64,000 nt of DNA from the NCBI RefSeq assembly GCF_026241195.1, contig NZ_JAPFQO010000012.1, positions 1 through 64,000 on the forward strand. The letters are read 5' to 3'. Position numbers and translations under genes: made by a program. The stretch is from Pontibacter anaerobius (GTDB taxonomy: Bacteria; Bacteroidota; Bacteroidia; Cytophagales; Hymenobacteraceae). The notes under the pieces were generated by a model. The model was not told the origin of the DNA. It worked only from the letters and a program-made list of their open reading frames with translations, and ran no database searches. Below, piece by piece: positions 44,331-54,007 of the stretch; the stretch's first letter is position 1; every line of letters starts with the position of its first letter.

Positions 44331-44906
44331 ATGCGTAACCGTGAAACTATGAAAACTGCCGCTCCGCTGCTGCAACTACCTGTAGCCACCGACCTGTACC
44401 TGCGCCGCGCCACAACCGCTGATGCTCCTGCCCTCTACTACCTTATAGACCGCGACCGCCCGTACTTGCGCAAATGGTTGCCATTTATAGACTTTAGCCA
44501 GGAGGTTGGCGATACAGAGGCGTACCTGAAGTATGTTTCCGCACCGGGCAATACCTCCGATCTAGTTTTTGTGATTGTGCACGGGCAGAAGGTATGCGGC
44601 CTCATCGGTTTTAAAAGTATGGATAAGCTGAACAAGAAGCTGGAGATTGGCTACTGGCTGGCCGAGGACAAGCAGGGCAAAGGTATTATGCAACGCGCCT
44701 GCCATACTTTGTTAGGTTACGCTTTTGAGAAACTGCGCATGAACCGCGTGGAGATTAGGGTAGGTGTGGGCAACGAGCGCAGCAGTAATATACCGAAAAA
44801 GTTGGGCTTCGCGCTGGAGGGGGTGCAGCGGCACGGCGAGTTCCTCAACGGGCATTTCCACGACCTGGAAGTATACAGCCTCCTCCGGAGCGAGTTTAAG
44901 GGCTGA
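44331..44906 (+). CDS. GNAT acetyltransferase, ribosomal-protein-serine type (RimL-like)
   Basis: Acetyltransferase of 191 residues resembling RimL/YdaF-type enzymes that acetylate N-terminal serine of ribosomal proteins. The start LYLRRATTADAPALYYLIDRDRPYLRKWLP in parts, with its RDRPYLRKWLPF stretch, is characteristic. The acetyl-CoA core is LEIGYWLAEDKQGKGIMQRA in parts (about 104-122), followed by LRMNRVEIRV and IPKKLGFALEG. Two in-frame ATGs (44331 and 44349) are possible; the second lies closer to the conserved start. No link to neighbours. Confidence 0.88.
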   Translation: MRNRETMKTAAPLLQLPVATDLYLRRATTADAPALYYLIDRDRPYLRKWLPFIDFSQEVGDTEAYLKYVSAPGNTSDLVFVIVHGQKVCGLIGFKSMDKLNKKLEIGYWLAEDKQGKGIMQRACHTLLGYAFEKLRMNRVEIRVGVGNERSSNIPKKLGFALEGVQRHGEFLNGHFHDLEVYSLLRSEFKG

Positions 44907-44979
44907 GGCGGAGTATAAGTTTTGCAACGCTTCTCTAGCCGAAGCAGTATCTCTACTTTAAAATCAACTATAAAAAACT

Positions 44980-45609
44980 ATGAGTAACGCAGCCTTCATC
45001 CAGATACACCCGGACAATCCGCAGGAAAGAAAAATACGCGAGGCGGTGGAGATTCTCCGCAACGGGGGTGTTATCATCTACCCCACCGATACCATCTACG
45101 GCCTTGGCTGCGACATCCATAACGCCCGTGCAATTGAGCGCGTGTGCCAGATAAAGGGTGTAAAGCCAGACAAAGTGAATCTTTCTTTCATCTGCTCCGA
45201 CCTCACCCACATCTCCGACTATGCCAAAATCGACACGCCTACTTATAAGGTGATGAAGAAGGCGCTGCCGGGGCCGTTTACGTTTGTGCTGAACGCCACG
45301 AGCAACACCCCCAAGTATGCCAGCGCCAAAAAGAAAACCGTGGGTATTAGGGTACCTGACAACAACATTGCGCTGGCTTTGGTAAAAGAGCTCGGCAACC
45401 CGATCCTATCCACCTCCATCCGCGACGAAGACGAGGTGGTGGAGTACAGTACCGACCCCGAACTGATCTATGAGAAGTACCGCAACCTGGTGGATGCCGT
45501 GATAGACGGCGGCCCGGGCAACAACATCGCCTCTACAGTAGTGGATACCACCAACAATACCTTCGAAGTGCTACGGGAAGGCGCCGGCGATATTGAGGAG
45601 TATTTGTAG
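44980..45609 (+). CDS. tsaC: L-threonylcarbamoyladenylate synthase (TsaC/YrdC family)
   Basis: Cytosolic enzyme of 209 residues that makes threonylcarbamoyl-AMP from threonine, bicarbonate and ATP for the t6A37 modification of tRNAs reading ANN codons. The YrdC fold is evident: NGGVIIYPTDTIYGLGCD (about 28-45), the KGV.PDK..LSFICSD region, LPGPFTFVLNAT, VGIRVPDN, and PILSTSIRD. It lacks the extra C-terminal Sua5 domain, so it is the short TsaC form. It stands alone and is preceded by an AT-rich TAAAAAACT just before the ATG, the usual Bacteroidota initiation context. Confidence 0.93.
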   Translation: MSNAAFIQIHPDNPQERKIREAVEILRNGGVIIYPTDTIYGLGCDIHNARAIERVCQIKGVKPDKVNLSFICSDLTHISDYAKIDTPTYKVMKKALPGPFTFVLNATSNTPKYASAKKKTVGIRVPDNNIALALVKELGNPILSTSIRDEDEVVEYSTDPELIYEKYRNLVDAVIDGGPGNNIASTVVDTTNNTFEVLREGAGDIEEYL

Positions 45610-45686
45610 TTAGAAAGTTGGGGATTAAAAATGTTGCTTATCATACAATTGAATACTGACTACAGCCTCCAATCTTCTATTTTTTT

Positions 45687-46634
45687 CTAACCTTCTAACT
45701 CAGCCGCTGCTTCGCGGTGATGTTTCCAGCGTTTGTGGGTCCAGAGGTAATTGGCAGGGTTACGGCGGATGGCGGCTTCCAGTTTTTGGGCGAATATTTC
45801 GGTGATGGAGGGTTGGCCCGGGCCAGTCGCTGCAGGGCTACCGTCCGATATCAACTCAAAGCGAAGAGTATAGTACCCCCGGGCGGTGCGTTTCACATCC
45901 AGGAAAAGGACAGGATAACCAAAGCGAGTTGCCAGTTTTTCGGCCCCCTCGTAAAACGGTGTGTCCTGGTTTAAGAAAGTAGTCCAGAACGTGATCTCAC
46001 TTTTTAATGGTGTTTGGTCTGAGAGCATTGCCACCACGCGCGGCATATTGCGGTTGGCTGCAAAGTCACGGAGGGTGTCTTTCATTTTGATCAACCTAGC
46101 CCCCAGCTTACTGCGCGTTTTCAGCATAAAGGCCTCGAAAAACGGGTTGTTCAGGGGCTTGTAAATGCCGTAAGCCGGAAAACTGAACTGAACCGCCCCG
46201 GCAGAAAGCACCCATTCCCAGTTGCAGGAGTGTGAGCCCATGGTAATGACGGTTTTACCCTGCTGCACAAAATTATCCAGCAGCTCCTGGTTCGAGAAAA
46301 CAATGCGCCGCTCCATCTCGGCTGCGTTCATGGACCGAAGCTTGAGTATCTCCACCACCACATCCATAAACTGCTTGTAAAACGCTTTGGATATCTGCTG
46401 GATGTCGGCATAGCTTTTCTCGGGGAAGGCATTACGCAGGTTGTTCAGCACCACCTTTTTGCGGTAGCCCACCGCGTAGTAAACTACAAAGTACAGGAAA
46501 TCGGAAAACAGGTACAGCACGGGCAGCGGCAACAAAGACAAAGCCTTCAGCAGCAGCCAGAGCGGGTAGTAAAGCGGTGGTATGTTTATACTTTTGTTCA
46601 CAGCACTAGGGAGAAGCTGCAAAGGTACAACCAT
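45687..46634 (-). CDS. Lysophospholipid/lipid A acyltransferase, LpxL (HtrB) family
   Basis: Inner-membrane acyltransferase of 315 residues that should add a secondary acyl chain to lipid A or a related lipid. A hydrophobic anchor region covers about 20-58. The catalytic HX4E motif is in GSHSCNWEWVL (about 133-143). A YGIYKPLNNPFFE stretch (about 155-167), a DQTP motif and FYEGAEKLATRFGYPV follow, all typical. The C-terminal YLWTHKRWKH matches the WxHxRW end motif. The stop overlaps short intergenic sequence convergent with tsaC. Upstream is a divergent WbqC-family gene. Confidence 0.9.
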   Translation of the reverse strand: MVVPLQLLPSAVNKSINIPPLYYPLWLLLKALSLLPLPVLYLFSDFLYFVVYYAVGYRKKVVLNNLRNAFPEKSYADIQQISKAFYKQFMDVVVEILKLRSMNAAEMERRIVFSNQELLDNFVQQGKTVITMGSHSCNWEWVLSAGAVQFSFPAYGIYKPLNNPFFEAFMLKTRSKLGARLIKMKDTLRDFAANRNMPRVVAMLSDQTPLKSEITFWTTFLNQDTPFYEGAEKLATRFGYPVLFLDVKRTARGYYTLRFELISDGSPAATGPGQPSITEIFAQKLEAAIRRNPANYLWTHKRWKHHREAAAELEG

Positions 46635-46753
46635 CCCGCTGATTATGAAATCTCATAACTTGTGCTTATTTAGCGTGAAACCGTATCACGTAGCATGAAC
46701 CAGGTATAACGATATTACTGAGACAATACTTTAAAAGTCATGCTACGGGATAC

Positions 46754-47398
46754 ATGTGTCATGATACTCAAAATCTAACTTCCGAACTTAACTTGATCCT
46801 GTTAACCGAAATAATGTACAACCCGCCAGTGGCTTTTTTCTGGCACGCAATTCGTAGTGAAAGTATACAGCTGGAGGCGCACGAAAATTACGTAAAGCAA
46901 AGCTACCGCAACCGTTGCCATGTGCTCACGGCCCACGGGGTGCAGCCCCTGAGCATTCCGGTGCTGCGGGGCAACAGCAAAATTAAGATACCGATACAGG
47001 AGATTGAGATAGACTACAGCCAGAAATGGCAGCTGGTGCACTGGCGCACCATTCAGGCGGCGTACGGCCGCGCACCCTACTTTGAGTTTTACAGCGACTA
47101 CCTGCAGGAGGTGTATGAACGGCAGCCGAAATTTTTGTTCGAGCTAAACGTTGATCTTTTGAAGCTTTATCTTAAATTACTAAAACTAAACCAACCGCTG
47201 AATTATACGGATGAGTACCGAATTCAGCCCCCGGAAAACGTGCTCGACCTCAGAAACAGGATACATCCTAAAATCTATCCTGACAATTTGCACGTAATAC
47301 CATATACACAAGTATTTGGCAAACAATTTGTACCAGAGCTTAGTATAATTGACTTGTTGTTTACACAGGGCCCGGCGTCGATTTCATTCCTACAGTAG
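46754..47398 (+). CDS. WbqC-family protein
   Basis: Protein of 214 residues of the WbqC-like family, whose members appear in surface polysaccharide loci and near lipid biosynthesis genes. After an N-terminal NLILLTEIMYNPPVAFF segment come the family features: ESIQLEAHENYVKQSYRNRC in parts (HENY motif), LSIPVLRG, KIPIQEIEIDYSQKWQLVHWRTIQAAYGRAPYFEFY in parts, and a C-terminal LSIIDLLFTQGP. The enzymatic activity is not established. It is divergent from the LpxL-like gene, which fits a role in envelope lipid or glycan assembly. Confidence 0.85.
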   Translation: MCHDTQNLTSELNLILLTEIMYNPPVAFFWHAIRSESIQLEAHENYVKQSYRNRCHVLTAHGVQPLSIPVLRGNSKIKIPIQEIEIDYSQKWQLVHWRTIQAAYGRAPYFEFYSDYLQEVYERQPKFLFELNVDLLKLYLKLLKLNQPLNYTDEYRIQPPENVLDLRNRIHPKIYPDNLHVIPYTQVFGKQFVPELSIIDLLFTQGPASISFLQ

Positions 47399-47517
47399 CG
47401 GCGCACCGCAAGCTGAACATTTGTACTGAAAAGCTTGTTTGGATAAAAGGTATAGCTGTTAGATTCAATCAGTTATAACATTTCAGAGTTTAAAAGAATA
47501 CACGGAGTATAGTATAC

Positions 47518-50115
47518 ATGGAAGCAAAATTCTCAAACCGAGTAAAAGAGGTCATCTCGCTTAGCCGTGAGGAAGCAATCCGGCTTGGCCATGACTACAT
47601 CGGCACCGAACACCTGGTGCTGGGTATGATTCGGGAAGGAGAAGGTACGGCCATCTCTCTGCTTAAGAAGCTTGGCGTTTCGATAGATGAATTAAAGTAC
47701 GCTTTAGAACAGGCTACACGAAATACAGCGTCGCAAAGCAGCAACATCACGGGCAGTATCCCTCTGACGAAGCAGACCGAAAAGGTGCTCAAGATAACGT
47801 ACCTGGAGGCAAAGATCTTCAAGAGCGATATCATTGGCACAGAGCATCTTCTGTTGTCCATCCTGCGGGACGAGGACAACATATCTTCTCAAATTTTAGC
47901 GAAATTTAACGTGAACTACGAAGCAATAAGAGACTCGCTGGATTATCATAGCAATAATCCGCTGGCATCGTCAGACACTGATGATTCTGATGATTCAGAC
48001 AAACTGTTTGGTAGCTCATCGTCACGCTCTGGCAGCTCTACAAGCAAAAAGCCAGGAGAGAAATCGCGCACCCCGGTGCTCGATAACTTTGGCCGCGACT
48101 TAACCAAGTTGGCCGAGGACGATAAGCTGGACCCGATTGTTGGTCGTGAAAAAGAGATTGAGCGCGTGGCCCAGGTACTGAGCCGCCGCAAAAAGAACAA
48201 CCCTATACTTATAGGTGAGCCGGGCGTGGGTAAAACCGCCATTGCCGAGGGCCTTGCCCTGCGCATTGTGCAGAAAAAGGTGAGCCGCGTGCTGTTTAAC
48301 AAGCGTGTGGTAACCCTGGACCTTGCCTCGCTGGTGGCTGGCACCAAGTATAGAGGTCAGTTTGAGGAGCGTATGAAGGCCGTGATGAACGAGCTGGAGA
48401 AGTCTCCGGACGTGATCCTGTTCATTGATGAGCTGCATACGATTGTGGGTGCCGGTGGTGCTTCAGGCTCTTTGGATGCCTCTAACATGTTCAAGCCTGC
48501 GCTTGCTCGTGGCGAGATCCAGTGCATCGGTGCTACTACCCTGGACGAGTACCGCCAGTACATCGAGAAGGATGGTGCACTTGCCCGTCGTTTCCAGATC
48601 GTGATGGTAGACCCTACTACACCAGAGGAGACCATCGAGATCCTGAACAACATCAAGGACAAGTACCAGGACCACCACCACGTAAATTACACCGACAAGG
48701 CGATTGAGGCCTGTGTGAAGCTTTCGGACCGCTACATGAGCGACCGCTTCCTGCCGGACAAGGCCATTGATATTATGGACGAGGCTGGTGCGCGCGTGCA
48801 CATCAACAACATTATTGTGCCTGACGACATCCTGAAGCTGGAAGAGCAGATCGAGAACATCAAGGTAGAGAAAAACCGCGTGGTGAAGAGCCAGAAGTAT
48901 GAAGAGGCTGCCCAGCTGCGCGACAAGGAGAAAAAACTCATCGACCAGCTTGATGCTGCGAAGAAAAACTGGGAAGAGGAGACGAAGAAGAAACGCTACC
49001 AGGTAAAAGAGGAAAATGTGGCAGAAGTTATTGCCATGATGACAGGTATACCGGTGAAGCGTATCGCTCAGAAAGAAGGCGTGAAGCTGCTGAACATGGG
49101 TGAAGAGCTGAAAGGCAAAGTGATTGGCCAGGACAAAGCGATCGGCCAGTTAGTAAAAGCCATCCAGCGTACGCGTGTGGGTCTGAAAGATCCGAAGAAG
49201 CCGATTGGTTCGTTTGTGTTCCTTGGTCCAACAGGTGTGGGTAAAACAGAGCTTGCTAAAGTGCTGGCGACGTACCTGTTCGATAAAGAGGATTCGCTGG
49301 TGCGTATCGACATGAGTGAGTACATGGAGAAATTCAGTGTGTCTCGCCTGGTGGGAGCGCCTCCGGGATACGTGGGATACGAAGAAGGTGGCCAGCTGAC
49401 CGAGAAAATCCGCCGCAAGCCATACTCTGTGGTGTTGCTGGATGAGATCGAGAAAGCGCACCCGGATGTGTACAACCTGCTGCTGCAGGTGCTGGACGAC
49501 GGTATTCTGACGGACGGATTGGGCCGCAAGGTTGACTTCCGTAACACGATCATCATCATGACATCCAACATCGGTGCCCGTGATTTGCAGGACTTTGGAG
49601 CCGGTATCGGTTTCATGTCGAAGAGCAAGCAGGAGAACGTGGACGACATCATGAAAGGCACTATTGCCAGCGCCCTGAAGAAGACGTTCTCGCCTGAGTT
49701 CCTGAACCGTTTGGACGACGTGATCGTGTTCAACTCACTTAACCGTGAGGATATGCACAAGATCATCGAGCTGTCGCTTAAGAAGCTGTTTACCCGCGTG
49801 GAGACACTGGGTTATACTATAGAACTGACAAAAGAGGCGAAAGACTTTGTTGCCGAGAAAGGTTACGATCCGAAGTATGGCGCTCGTCCGCTGAACCGGG
49901 CCATTCAGAAGTACATCGAAGACCCGATTGCGGAGGAGATTCTGAAAGCAGAGGTTAACCAGGGCGACGTGATCATGGTGGATTACAAGGAAGGTGAGGA
50001 GAAACTGACCTTCACATCGAAGAAGTCGAATGGCAAGAAAACCAAAGGTGCTTCGGATGAGGCAGAGGAAACAGAGCCAACCAAGTCTACGGACTCAGAC
50101 AAGACAAAAGAGTAA
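47518..50115 (+). CDS. clpC: ATP-dependent Clp protease ATP-binding subunit ClpC
   Basis: Hsp100 unfoldase of 865 residues. Two Clp_N repeats (about 1-145) are followed by a Ser/Asp-rich linker. AAA1 has Walker A at 233-240 (GEPGVGKT). A short middle domain contains a UVR motif at about 455-480 ([19 protein letters not shown] in parts), which marks it as ClpC rather than ClpB. AAA2 has Walker A at about 570-577 (GPTGVGKT), and the ClpP-binding IGF loop is in [10 protein letters not shown]. An acidic Ser/Thr-rich tail of about 35 residues ends the protein. No clpP lies nearby. It carries few AAGTATA words despite its length. Confidence 0.95.
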   Translation: MEAKFSNRVKEVISLSREEAIRLGHDYIGTEHLVLGMIREGEGTAISLLKKLGVSIDELKYALEQATRNTASQSSNITGSIPLTKQTEKVLKITYLEAKIFKSDIIGTEHLLLSILRDEDNISSQILAKFNVNYEAIRDSLDYHSNNPLASSDTDDSDDSDKLFGSSSSRSGSSTSKKPGEKSRTPVLDNFGRDLTKLAEDDKLDPIVGREKEIERVAQVLSRRKKNNPILIGEPGVGKTAIAEGLALRIVQKKVSRVLFNKRVVTLDLASLVAGTKYRGQFEERMKAVMNELEKSPDVILFIDELHTIVGAGGASGSLDASNMFKPALARGEIQCIGATTLDEYRQYIEKDGALARRFQIVMVDPTTPEETIEILNNIKDKYQDHHHVNYTDKAIEACVKLSDRYMSDRFLPDKAIDIMDEAGARVHINNIIVPDDILKLEEQIENIKVEKNRVVKSQKYEEAAQLRDKEKKLIDQLDAAKKNWEEETKKKRYQVKEENVAEVIAMMTGIPVKRIAQKEGVKLLNMGEELKGKVIGQDKAIGQLVKAIQRTRVGLKDPKKPIGSFVFLGPTGVGKTELAKVLATYLFDKEDSLVRIDMSEYMEKFSVSRLVGAPPGYVGYEEGGQLTEKIRRKPYSVVLLDEIEKAHPDVYNLLLQVLDDGILTDGLGRKVDFRNTIIIMTSNIGARDLQDFGAGIGFMSKSKQENVDDIMKGTIASALKKTFSPEFLNRLDDVIVFNSLNREDMHKIIELSLKKLFTRVETLGYTIELTKEAKDFVAEKGYDPKYGARPLNRAIQKYIEDPIAEEILKAEVNQGDVIMVDYKEGEEKLTFTSKKSNGKKTKGASDEAEETEPTKSTDSDKTKE

Positions 50116-50136
50116 AGTATAAAACTTAAAGTATAG

Positions 50137-50167
50137 AAAAGGCTACCCAATCGGGTAGCCTTTTTTT
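50137..50167 (+). terminator. Terminator of clpC
   Basis: AAAAGGCTACCC pairs with GGGTAGCCTTTT over a four-base loop, continuing into T7. Confidence 0.9.
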
Positions 50168-50490
50168 GTTTTGCACCTCCTGGACCTAGCAGTGTGCTCT
50201 GCTCCTGCGAGCGTCTTGTTTATCAGAATCAGGATTTGCAGGTGGACAGGATGAAAAATTTTCTGGTGCAAGCGTCCGCTTATGCCACTTTACCTACTTT
50301 GCAGGCAGTTTTTATACCCTTGCCTCTCCAGAAACAAGTCTGGTATCCGTTACCCTATGCTGGTGCGAGCTTGCTCCCTTATCTTGTCCCATATCTTTTC
50401 CGGAATAGGCCCTGATTTAAAAGAATTGCCCTTAAGAGGATAGTTTCTCCTCGTGTGAGGGTTTAAAAATGGATTTCGTATTTTAAATCA
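50168..50490. other. Gene-free stretch between clpC and the second AI-2E gene
   Basis: It holds one TGGTGC...ATGCCA hairpin at 50264-50287, a relative of the TGGCGC family with stem GCAAGCG/CGCTTATGC. A 73-codon frame at 50194-50415 crosses it but has no family features and runs through the hairpin, so I do not call it. Nothing else is evident. Confidence 0.6.
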
Positions 50491-51543
50491 TTATCTACTC
50501 TTATTACTCCCACTGCCCAGCAGCAGCGAGATGGGGCGCATTTTCCGGTGCTTATCGGCTACCAGCTTAAGAATGGCCAGGAACGGGATGAACAGGATCA
50601 TGCCGGAGGCACCCCAAAGTATACCACCCGCCACAATCGCCAACAGCGTGAACAGCATATTTACCTGCAGCCGCGCACTCACCGCCCACGGGAAAATCAG
50701 ATTGGCTTCCAGGTACTGTACTACCGCAAACACCGTCACCACCCCCAGCGGGTACCAGATAGAGTCGTAGGTGATCCAGGCGACGGTCATGGGAAGTATG
50801 GCGCCGATGGTAATGCCCACATAAGGTATAAAAGTAAGTATGGAGGCAACCACACCGAAGAAAATAGCATGCGGCACTCCGATAAAGAAAAGCCCAAGGC
50901 TGTTCAGAACACCAACTACCAGGTAAACGATGGCCATCCCTTTAATAAAGTTATAGTAAGTGGTGATCGTTTCCCTCAGGATCTCCCGGATCTTGCGGTG
51001 CTCATCTTGCGGAAAGAAAGAACAAAGCGCCCGGGCCAGCGACTCGCGGTTATAAAGTATGAGTGCGACGTAAATTGGGATCAGTACCAGCAGCACCAGC
51101 GAAACCGCAGAAGTATACAGCACGCCCTGCACCATATTGAATGCCGAGGAAGCCACATCAGACGCCATCCCTTCGATCCAGGTTACCTGTTTTGCGGCAT
51201 CTATTCCAAAATGGCCTTCCACGTAAAAACTGATGTTATCCCAGGCAGCCTTTATCTTCTCCTGAAGCTGTGGCCACTCCTCCCCTAACCGTATTACCTG
51301 GCGCACCAGCAGAAAGCCCAGACCTCCTATCAGCACCAACAGCAGCAAGAGGCACAGTGCTATGGCTACCCACCGCGGCAGCCTTTTTAACTCCAGCCAT
51401 TTACAAATAGGGTATAGTACAAAACTGATGAGCAGGGCAAAGCTGAGCGGTATGAACAGTGTCTTTCCGAAGTATAAGATCACCGAAATCAGCACCGTAT
51501 ATTGCAGCCACTTCAGCCAGTTTATATCTGCGCTTTTCTCCAT
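50491..51543 (-). CDS. AI-2E/PerM-family transporter, second of two
   Basis: Membrane protein of 350 residues of the same family as the protein at 21829. Helix pairs lie at about 12-45 and 58-85, then an amphipathic central domain (about 90-150), and helices to about 330. Family landmarks are LTFIPYVGITIGAILP (about 238-253) and the end region LLAIVAGGILWGASGMILFIP in parts. The short basic C-terminus lacks the long charged tail of the other copy. No substrate is inferred. Its start is close to the M28 gene promoter, which is divergent. Confidence 0.9.
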   Translation of the reverse strand: MEKSADINWLKWLQYTVLISVILYFGKTLFIPLSFALLISFVLYPICKWLELKRLPRWVAIALCLLLLLVLIGGLGFLLVRQVIRLGEEWPQLQEKIKAAWDNISFYVEGHFGIDAAKQVTWIEGMASDVASSAFNMVQGVLYTSAVSLVLLVLIPIYVALILYNRESLARALCSFFPQDEHRKIREILRETITTYYNFIKGMAIVYLVVGVLNSLGLFFIGVPHAIFFGVVASILTFIPYVGITIGAILPMTVAWITYDSIWYPLGVVTVFAVVQYLEANLIFPWAVSARLQVNMLFTLLAIVAGGILWGASGMILFIPFLAILKLVADKHRKMRPISLLLGSGSNKSR

Positions 51544-51551
51544 AGAAATGC

Positions 51552-51559
51552 TATATTTG
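51552..51559 (+). promoter_or_regulatory. -7 element of the M28 peptidase gene
   Basis: TATATTTG matches TAnnTTTG, with GCTTTTC near the expected -33 position. The start would be near 51566, giving a leader of about 65 nt. Confidence 0.5.
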
Positions 51560-51631
51560 TTTAACGGATACAGGGTCCGCCGCTGCCATCAATATTCTCA
51601 TTATTTTCCGTAAATCCATAGACACTACCCC

Positions 51632-52936
51632 ATGAAACTGAAATTTGCCGCCCTTATACTCGGCTGCAGCTTAGCTGCCACTGCCACGGCACAAGATGTT
51701 AGCACCATCAGTCAGCAGGAAGTTACCCGCATCGTGTCCACACTCAGCGCTGACAACATGGAAGGCCGCGCCTCCTTTACCCCCGGCATCGACAAAGCCG
51801 CAGCGTTTATACAAAGTGAGTTTAAGCGGATAGGCCTGCAGCCCCTGCCCGGCGAAGACGACCTGCTACAGACCTTCGGGATGTATCGCGTTTCCCCAAA
51901 GGAGCTGGAGGCAAAGCTCCAGAAAACGAGAATCTCACCGGACCATATCTTCGCCATTACCGATAAAAAGGAGCTGGAGTGGAAGCAGAAAGACAAGCAG
52001 CAGATTATAGCGATTGGCGAGAACGATGATTTCCGGAAGGTGCTGCCAACCGTGATGAACAACCAGGAGCAAGACGTACTGGTGCTGGTGCACCCCAAGC
52101 ATACCGATATGTTTGAGCGCTACAAGCATTACATGGACCGTGGCAGCGTAAAGAAGCAACTCGACAGCAACAGCAGCAGCAAAGTATTTATACTTACAGA
52201 CCAGCTCAGCCCGAAAAAGTATAAAATTGAAATTGAGAATAAAGTAGAGCAACTGCAACTAACTAACGTGGCCGGCATGATAGAAGGCAAGCGCAAGGAT
52301 GAGTACGTGGTGTTCTCGGGCCACTACGACCACATCGGTATTCAGGAAGCTGTAGAAGGCGACAGCATTGCCAACGGCGCCGACGACGATGCAGCCGGCA
52401 CCACGGCCATGATGCTGCTGGCTGACTACTACAAGCAACAGCCGCAGCCGGAGCGCACGCTGCTTTTCGTGGCCTTTACCGCTGAGGAAATGGGCGGCTT
52501 TGGCTCCAAGCATTTTTCGGAACAGCTTAACCCCGACCAGATCGTGGCCATGTTCAACATCGAGATGGTGGGCAAACCGTCTAAGTTCGGCCCGAACAGC
52601 GCCTACCTCACCGGCTTCGAGCGCTCCAACCTGGGCCCGCTGATGCAGAAAAGGCTGGAGGGCACCACCTACAGCATCCACCCGGACCCCTACCCGGAGC
52701 AGAACCTGTTCTACCGCTCCGACAATGCCACGCTGGCCCGCCTCGGCGTTCCGGCCCACACCATCTCCTCGGTGCAGATAGACCAGGATAAAACCTATCA
52801 CACTGTGAAAGATGAACTCTCACAGCTAAACATGGAGCACCTGACGAATATGATCCGCGCAATAGCTTTAGCATCTGAAGGTGTGGTGAACGGGGAGGAT
52901 ACACCTACGCGAGTGGATAAGTCGCAGGTGAGGTAG
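51632..52936 (+). CDS. Secreted M28-family zinc aminopeptidase
   Basis: Exported peptidase of 434 residues. The signal peptide ends at about 20 (ATATA). A N-terminal helical/beta part with an insert (about 100-215) precedes the catalytic core. Metal site residues are visible in order: His231 and Asp233 (SGHYDHIG), Asp251 (NGADDDAAG), Glu285-Glu286 (FTAEEMGG), and the conserved region FNIEMVGK, which has Glu where many members have Asp. A C-terminal His lies in VPAHTISS. Likely trims peptides in the periplasm or outside the cell. Confidence 0.9.
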   Translation: MKLKFAALILGCSLAATATAQDVSTISQQEVTRIVSTLSADNMEGRASFTPGIDKAAAFIQSEFKRIGLQPLPGEDDLLQTFGMYRVSPKELEAKLQKTRISPDHIFAITDKKELEWKQKDKQQIIAIGENDDFRKVLPTVMNNQEQDVLVLVHPKHTDMFERYKHYMDRGSVKKQLDSNSSSKVFILTDQLSPKKYKIEIENKVEQLQLTNVAGMIEGKRKDEYVVFSGHYDHIGIQEAVEGDSIANGADDDAAGTTAMMLLADYYKQQPQPERTLLFVAFTAEEMGGFGSKHFSEQLNPDQIVAMFNIEMVGKPSKFGPNSAYLTGFERSNLGPLMQKRLEGTTYSIHPDPYPEQNLFYRSDNATLARLGVPAHTISSVQIDQDKTYHTVKDELSQLNMEHLTNMIRAIALASEGVVNGEDTPTRVDKSQVR

Positions 52937-52958
52937 GGGTTGCTATGTTAACTTTAAT

Positions 52959-52980
52959 AGTGCAAGCTCCCGCTTGTGTC
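52959..52980 (+). repeat. Free-standing GTGC-type hairpin before the mrr-like gene
   Basis: AGTGCAAGC, TCCC, GCTTGTGTC: a member of the TGGCGC...GTGYC hairpin family with GTGC in place of GCGC. It lies 23 bases after the M28 stop. Confidence 0.6.
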
Positions 52981-53047
52981 TAAACTGCAACTGCTATAAC
53001 GAAAAAGTAATATCATTAGCTAAATTTAGTTACGTAAAAAGCTATAA

Positions 53048-53944
53048 ATGAAAACACTTGAAATTCCAAAATTCCACGAAACGTTCAACCCCATTTTAGA
53101 TATCTTAAGCAATCGTGAAGCGATTCATACTCGCGAACTACAGAATTTAGTGGTTAAGAAGTTTTATTCTCACCTACCAAAGGAATTGCTAAGTGAAAAG
53201 ACAAAGTCTGGAGAGATACTAATCAATAATAGAATTGCATGGGGAAAATCATACCTAAAAAAGGGAGGATATATCTATTATCCCGAAAGAGGCCACGTGC
53301 AAATTACAGAAAAGGGGCTAAATCAGAAAAATAACCTCTCTTTAAAAACTATTCAAGAAGATCCCTCCCTCTTTGATTTCTACTCTGAAGAAAAACACAA
53401 AGACGGTGTCGACAATGCAGAAATTAAAGAAATAAAAAATGCCTCGCCGCAGGATTTAATTGATAAAGGTTTTGCTCAAATTGAAAGCGAAGTAAAAAAT
53501 GAATTGCTAGAGAAGCTCAAAGCCATTGACCCTTATTATTTTGAGAAAGTGATTTTAAAACTCCTCAACAAGATGGGCTATGGAGACTTCATTGAAACCT
53601 CAAAATCATCTGATGGTGGTATTGACGGTATAATAAACGAAGATAAATTAGGCCTTGACAAGATCTATATTCAAGCCAAAAGGTTCACCGAGAATAAAGT
53701 TCGTGAAAAGGACATCAGAAACTTTATTGGGGCAATGAGTGGAGATACAAACAAAGGAGTTTTCGTAACTACATCTCTATTCGATAAAGGTGCCGAGCAA
53801 AAGGCAAAAAGTGCTCATCATAAAATCATACTTATCGATGGTTTAAAACTAGTGGACTTAATGCATGAGTATAATGTTGGTATTCAAAGTAAGTATGTTT
53901 ATGAGGTGAAACAATTGGATGAGGACTTCTTTGAAGAACAATAA
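53048..53944 (+). CDS. mrr: Mrr-like restriction endonuclease (type IV, modified-DNA-specific)
   Basis: Protein of 298 residues. The N-terminal winged-helix Mrr_N-like domain (about 10-105) contains TRELQNLVVKKF and a GGYIYYPERGHVQITEKGL region in parts. The C-terminal PD-(D/E)xK nuclease domain (about 155-285) has Asp193 in SSDGGIDGII and the diagnostic Gln209-Ala-Lys211 in YIQAKRF. Such enzymes cut DNA carrying foreign methylation. The gene is visibly AT-rich and lacks the AAGTATA words frequent around it, which points to recent horizontal gain. No methyltransferase gene adjoins, consistent with a type IV system. Confidence 0.88.
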   Translation: MKTLEIPKFHETFNPILDILSNREAIHTRELQNLVVKKFYSHLPKELLSEKTKSGEILINNRIAWGKSYLKKGGYIYYPERGHVQITEKGLNQKNNLSLKTIQEDPSLFDFYSEEKHKDGVDNAEIKEIKNASPQDLIDKGFAQIESEVKNELLEKLKAIDPYYFEKVILKLLNKMGYGDFIETSKSSDGGIDGIINEDKLGLDKIYIQAKRFTENKVREKDIRNFIGAMSGDTNKGVFVTTSLFDKGAEQKAKSAHHKIILIDGLKLVDLMHEYNVGIQSKYVYEVKQLDEDFFEEQ

Positions 53945-53973
53945 ATACTTGCACTAGAAATACTGTATAACCT

Positions 53974-54004
53974 AAAAGCGGCTCCCAATCAGGAGCCGCT
54001 TTTT
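53974..54004. terminator. Bidirectional terminator between the mrr-like and EEP genes
   Basis: AAAAGCGGCTCC pairs perfectly with GGAGCCGCTTTT over a six-base loop, with TATTTTA following. The flanking genes converge. Confidence 0.88.
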
Positions 54005-54007
54005 ATT

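Noticed and set aside
50194..50415. 73-codon frame between clpC and the AI-2E gene
   Set aside because: No recognisable domain, starts inside a terminator-proximal spacer and includes a hairpin repeat; atypical composition for a gene here.
21829..51543. Quorum sensing by autoinducer-2 export
   Set aside because: The two AI-2E-family names are historical. Nothing in the window (no luxS, no receptor) supports a signalling role.
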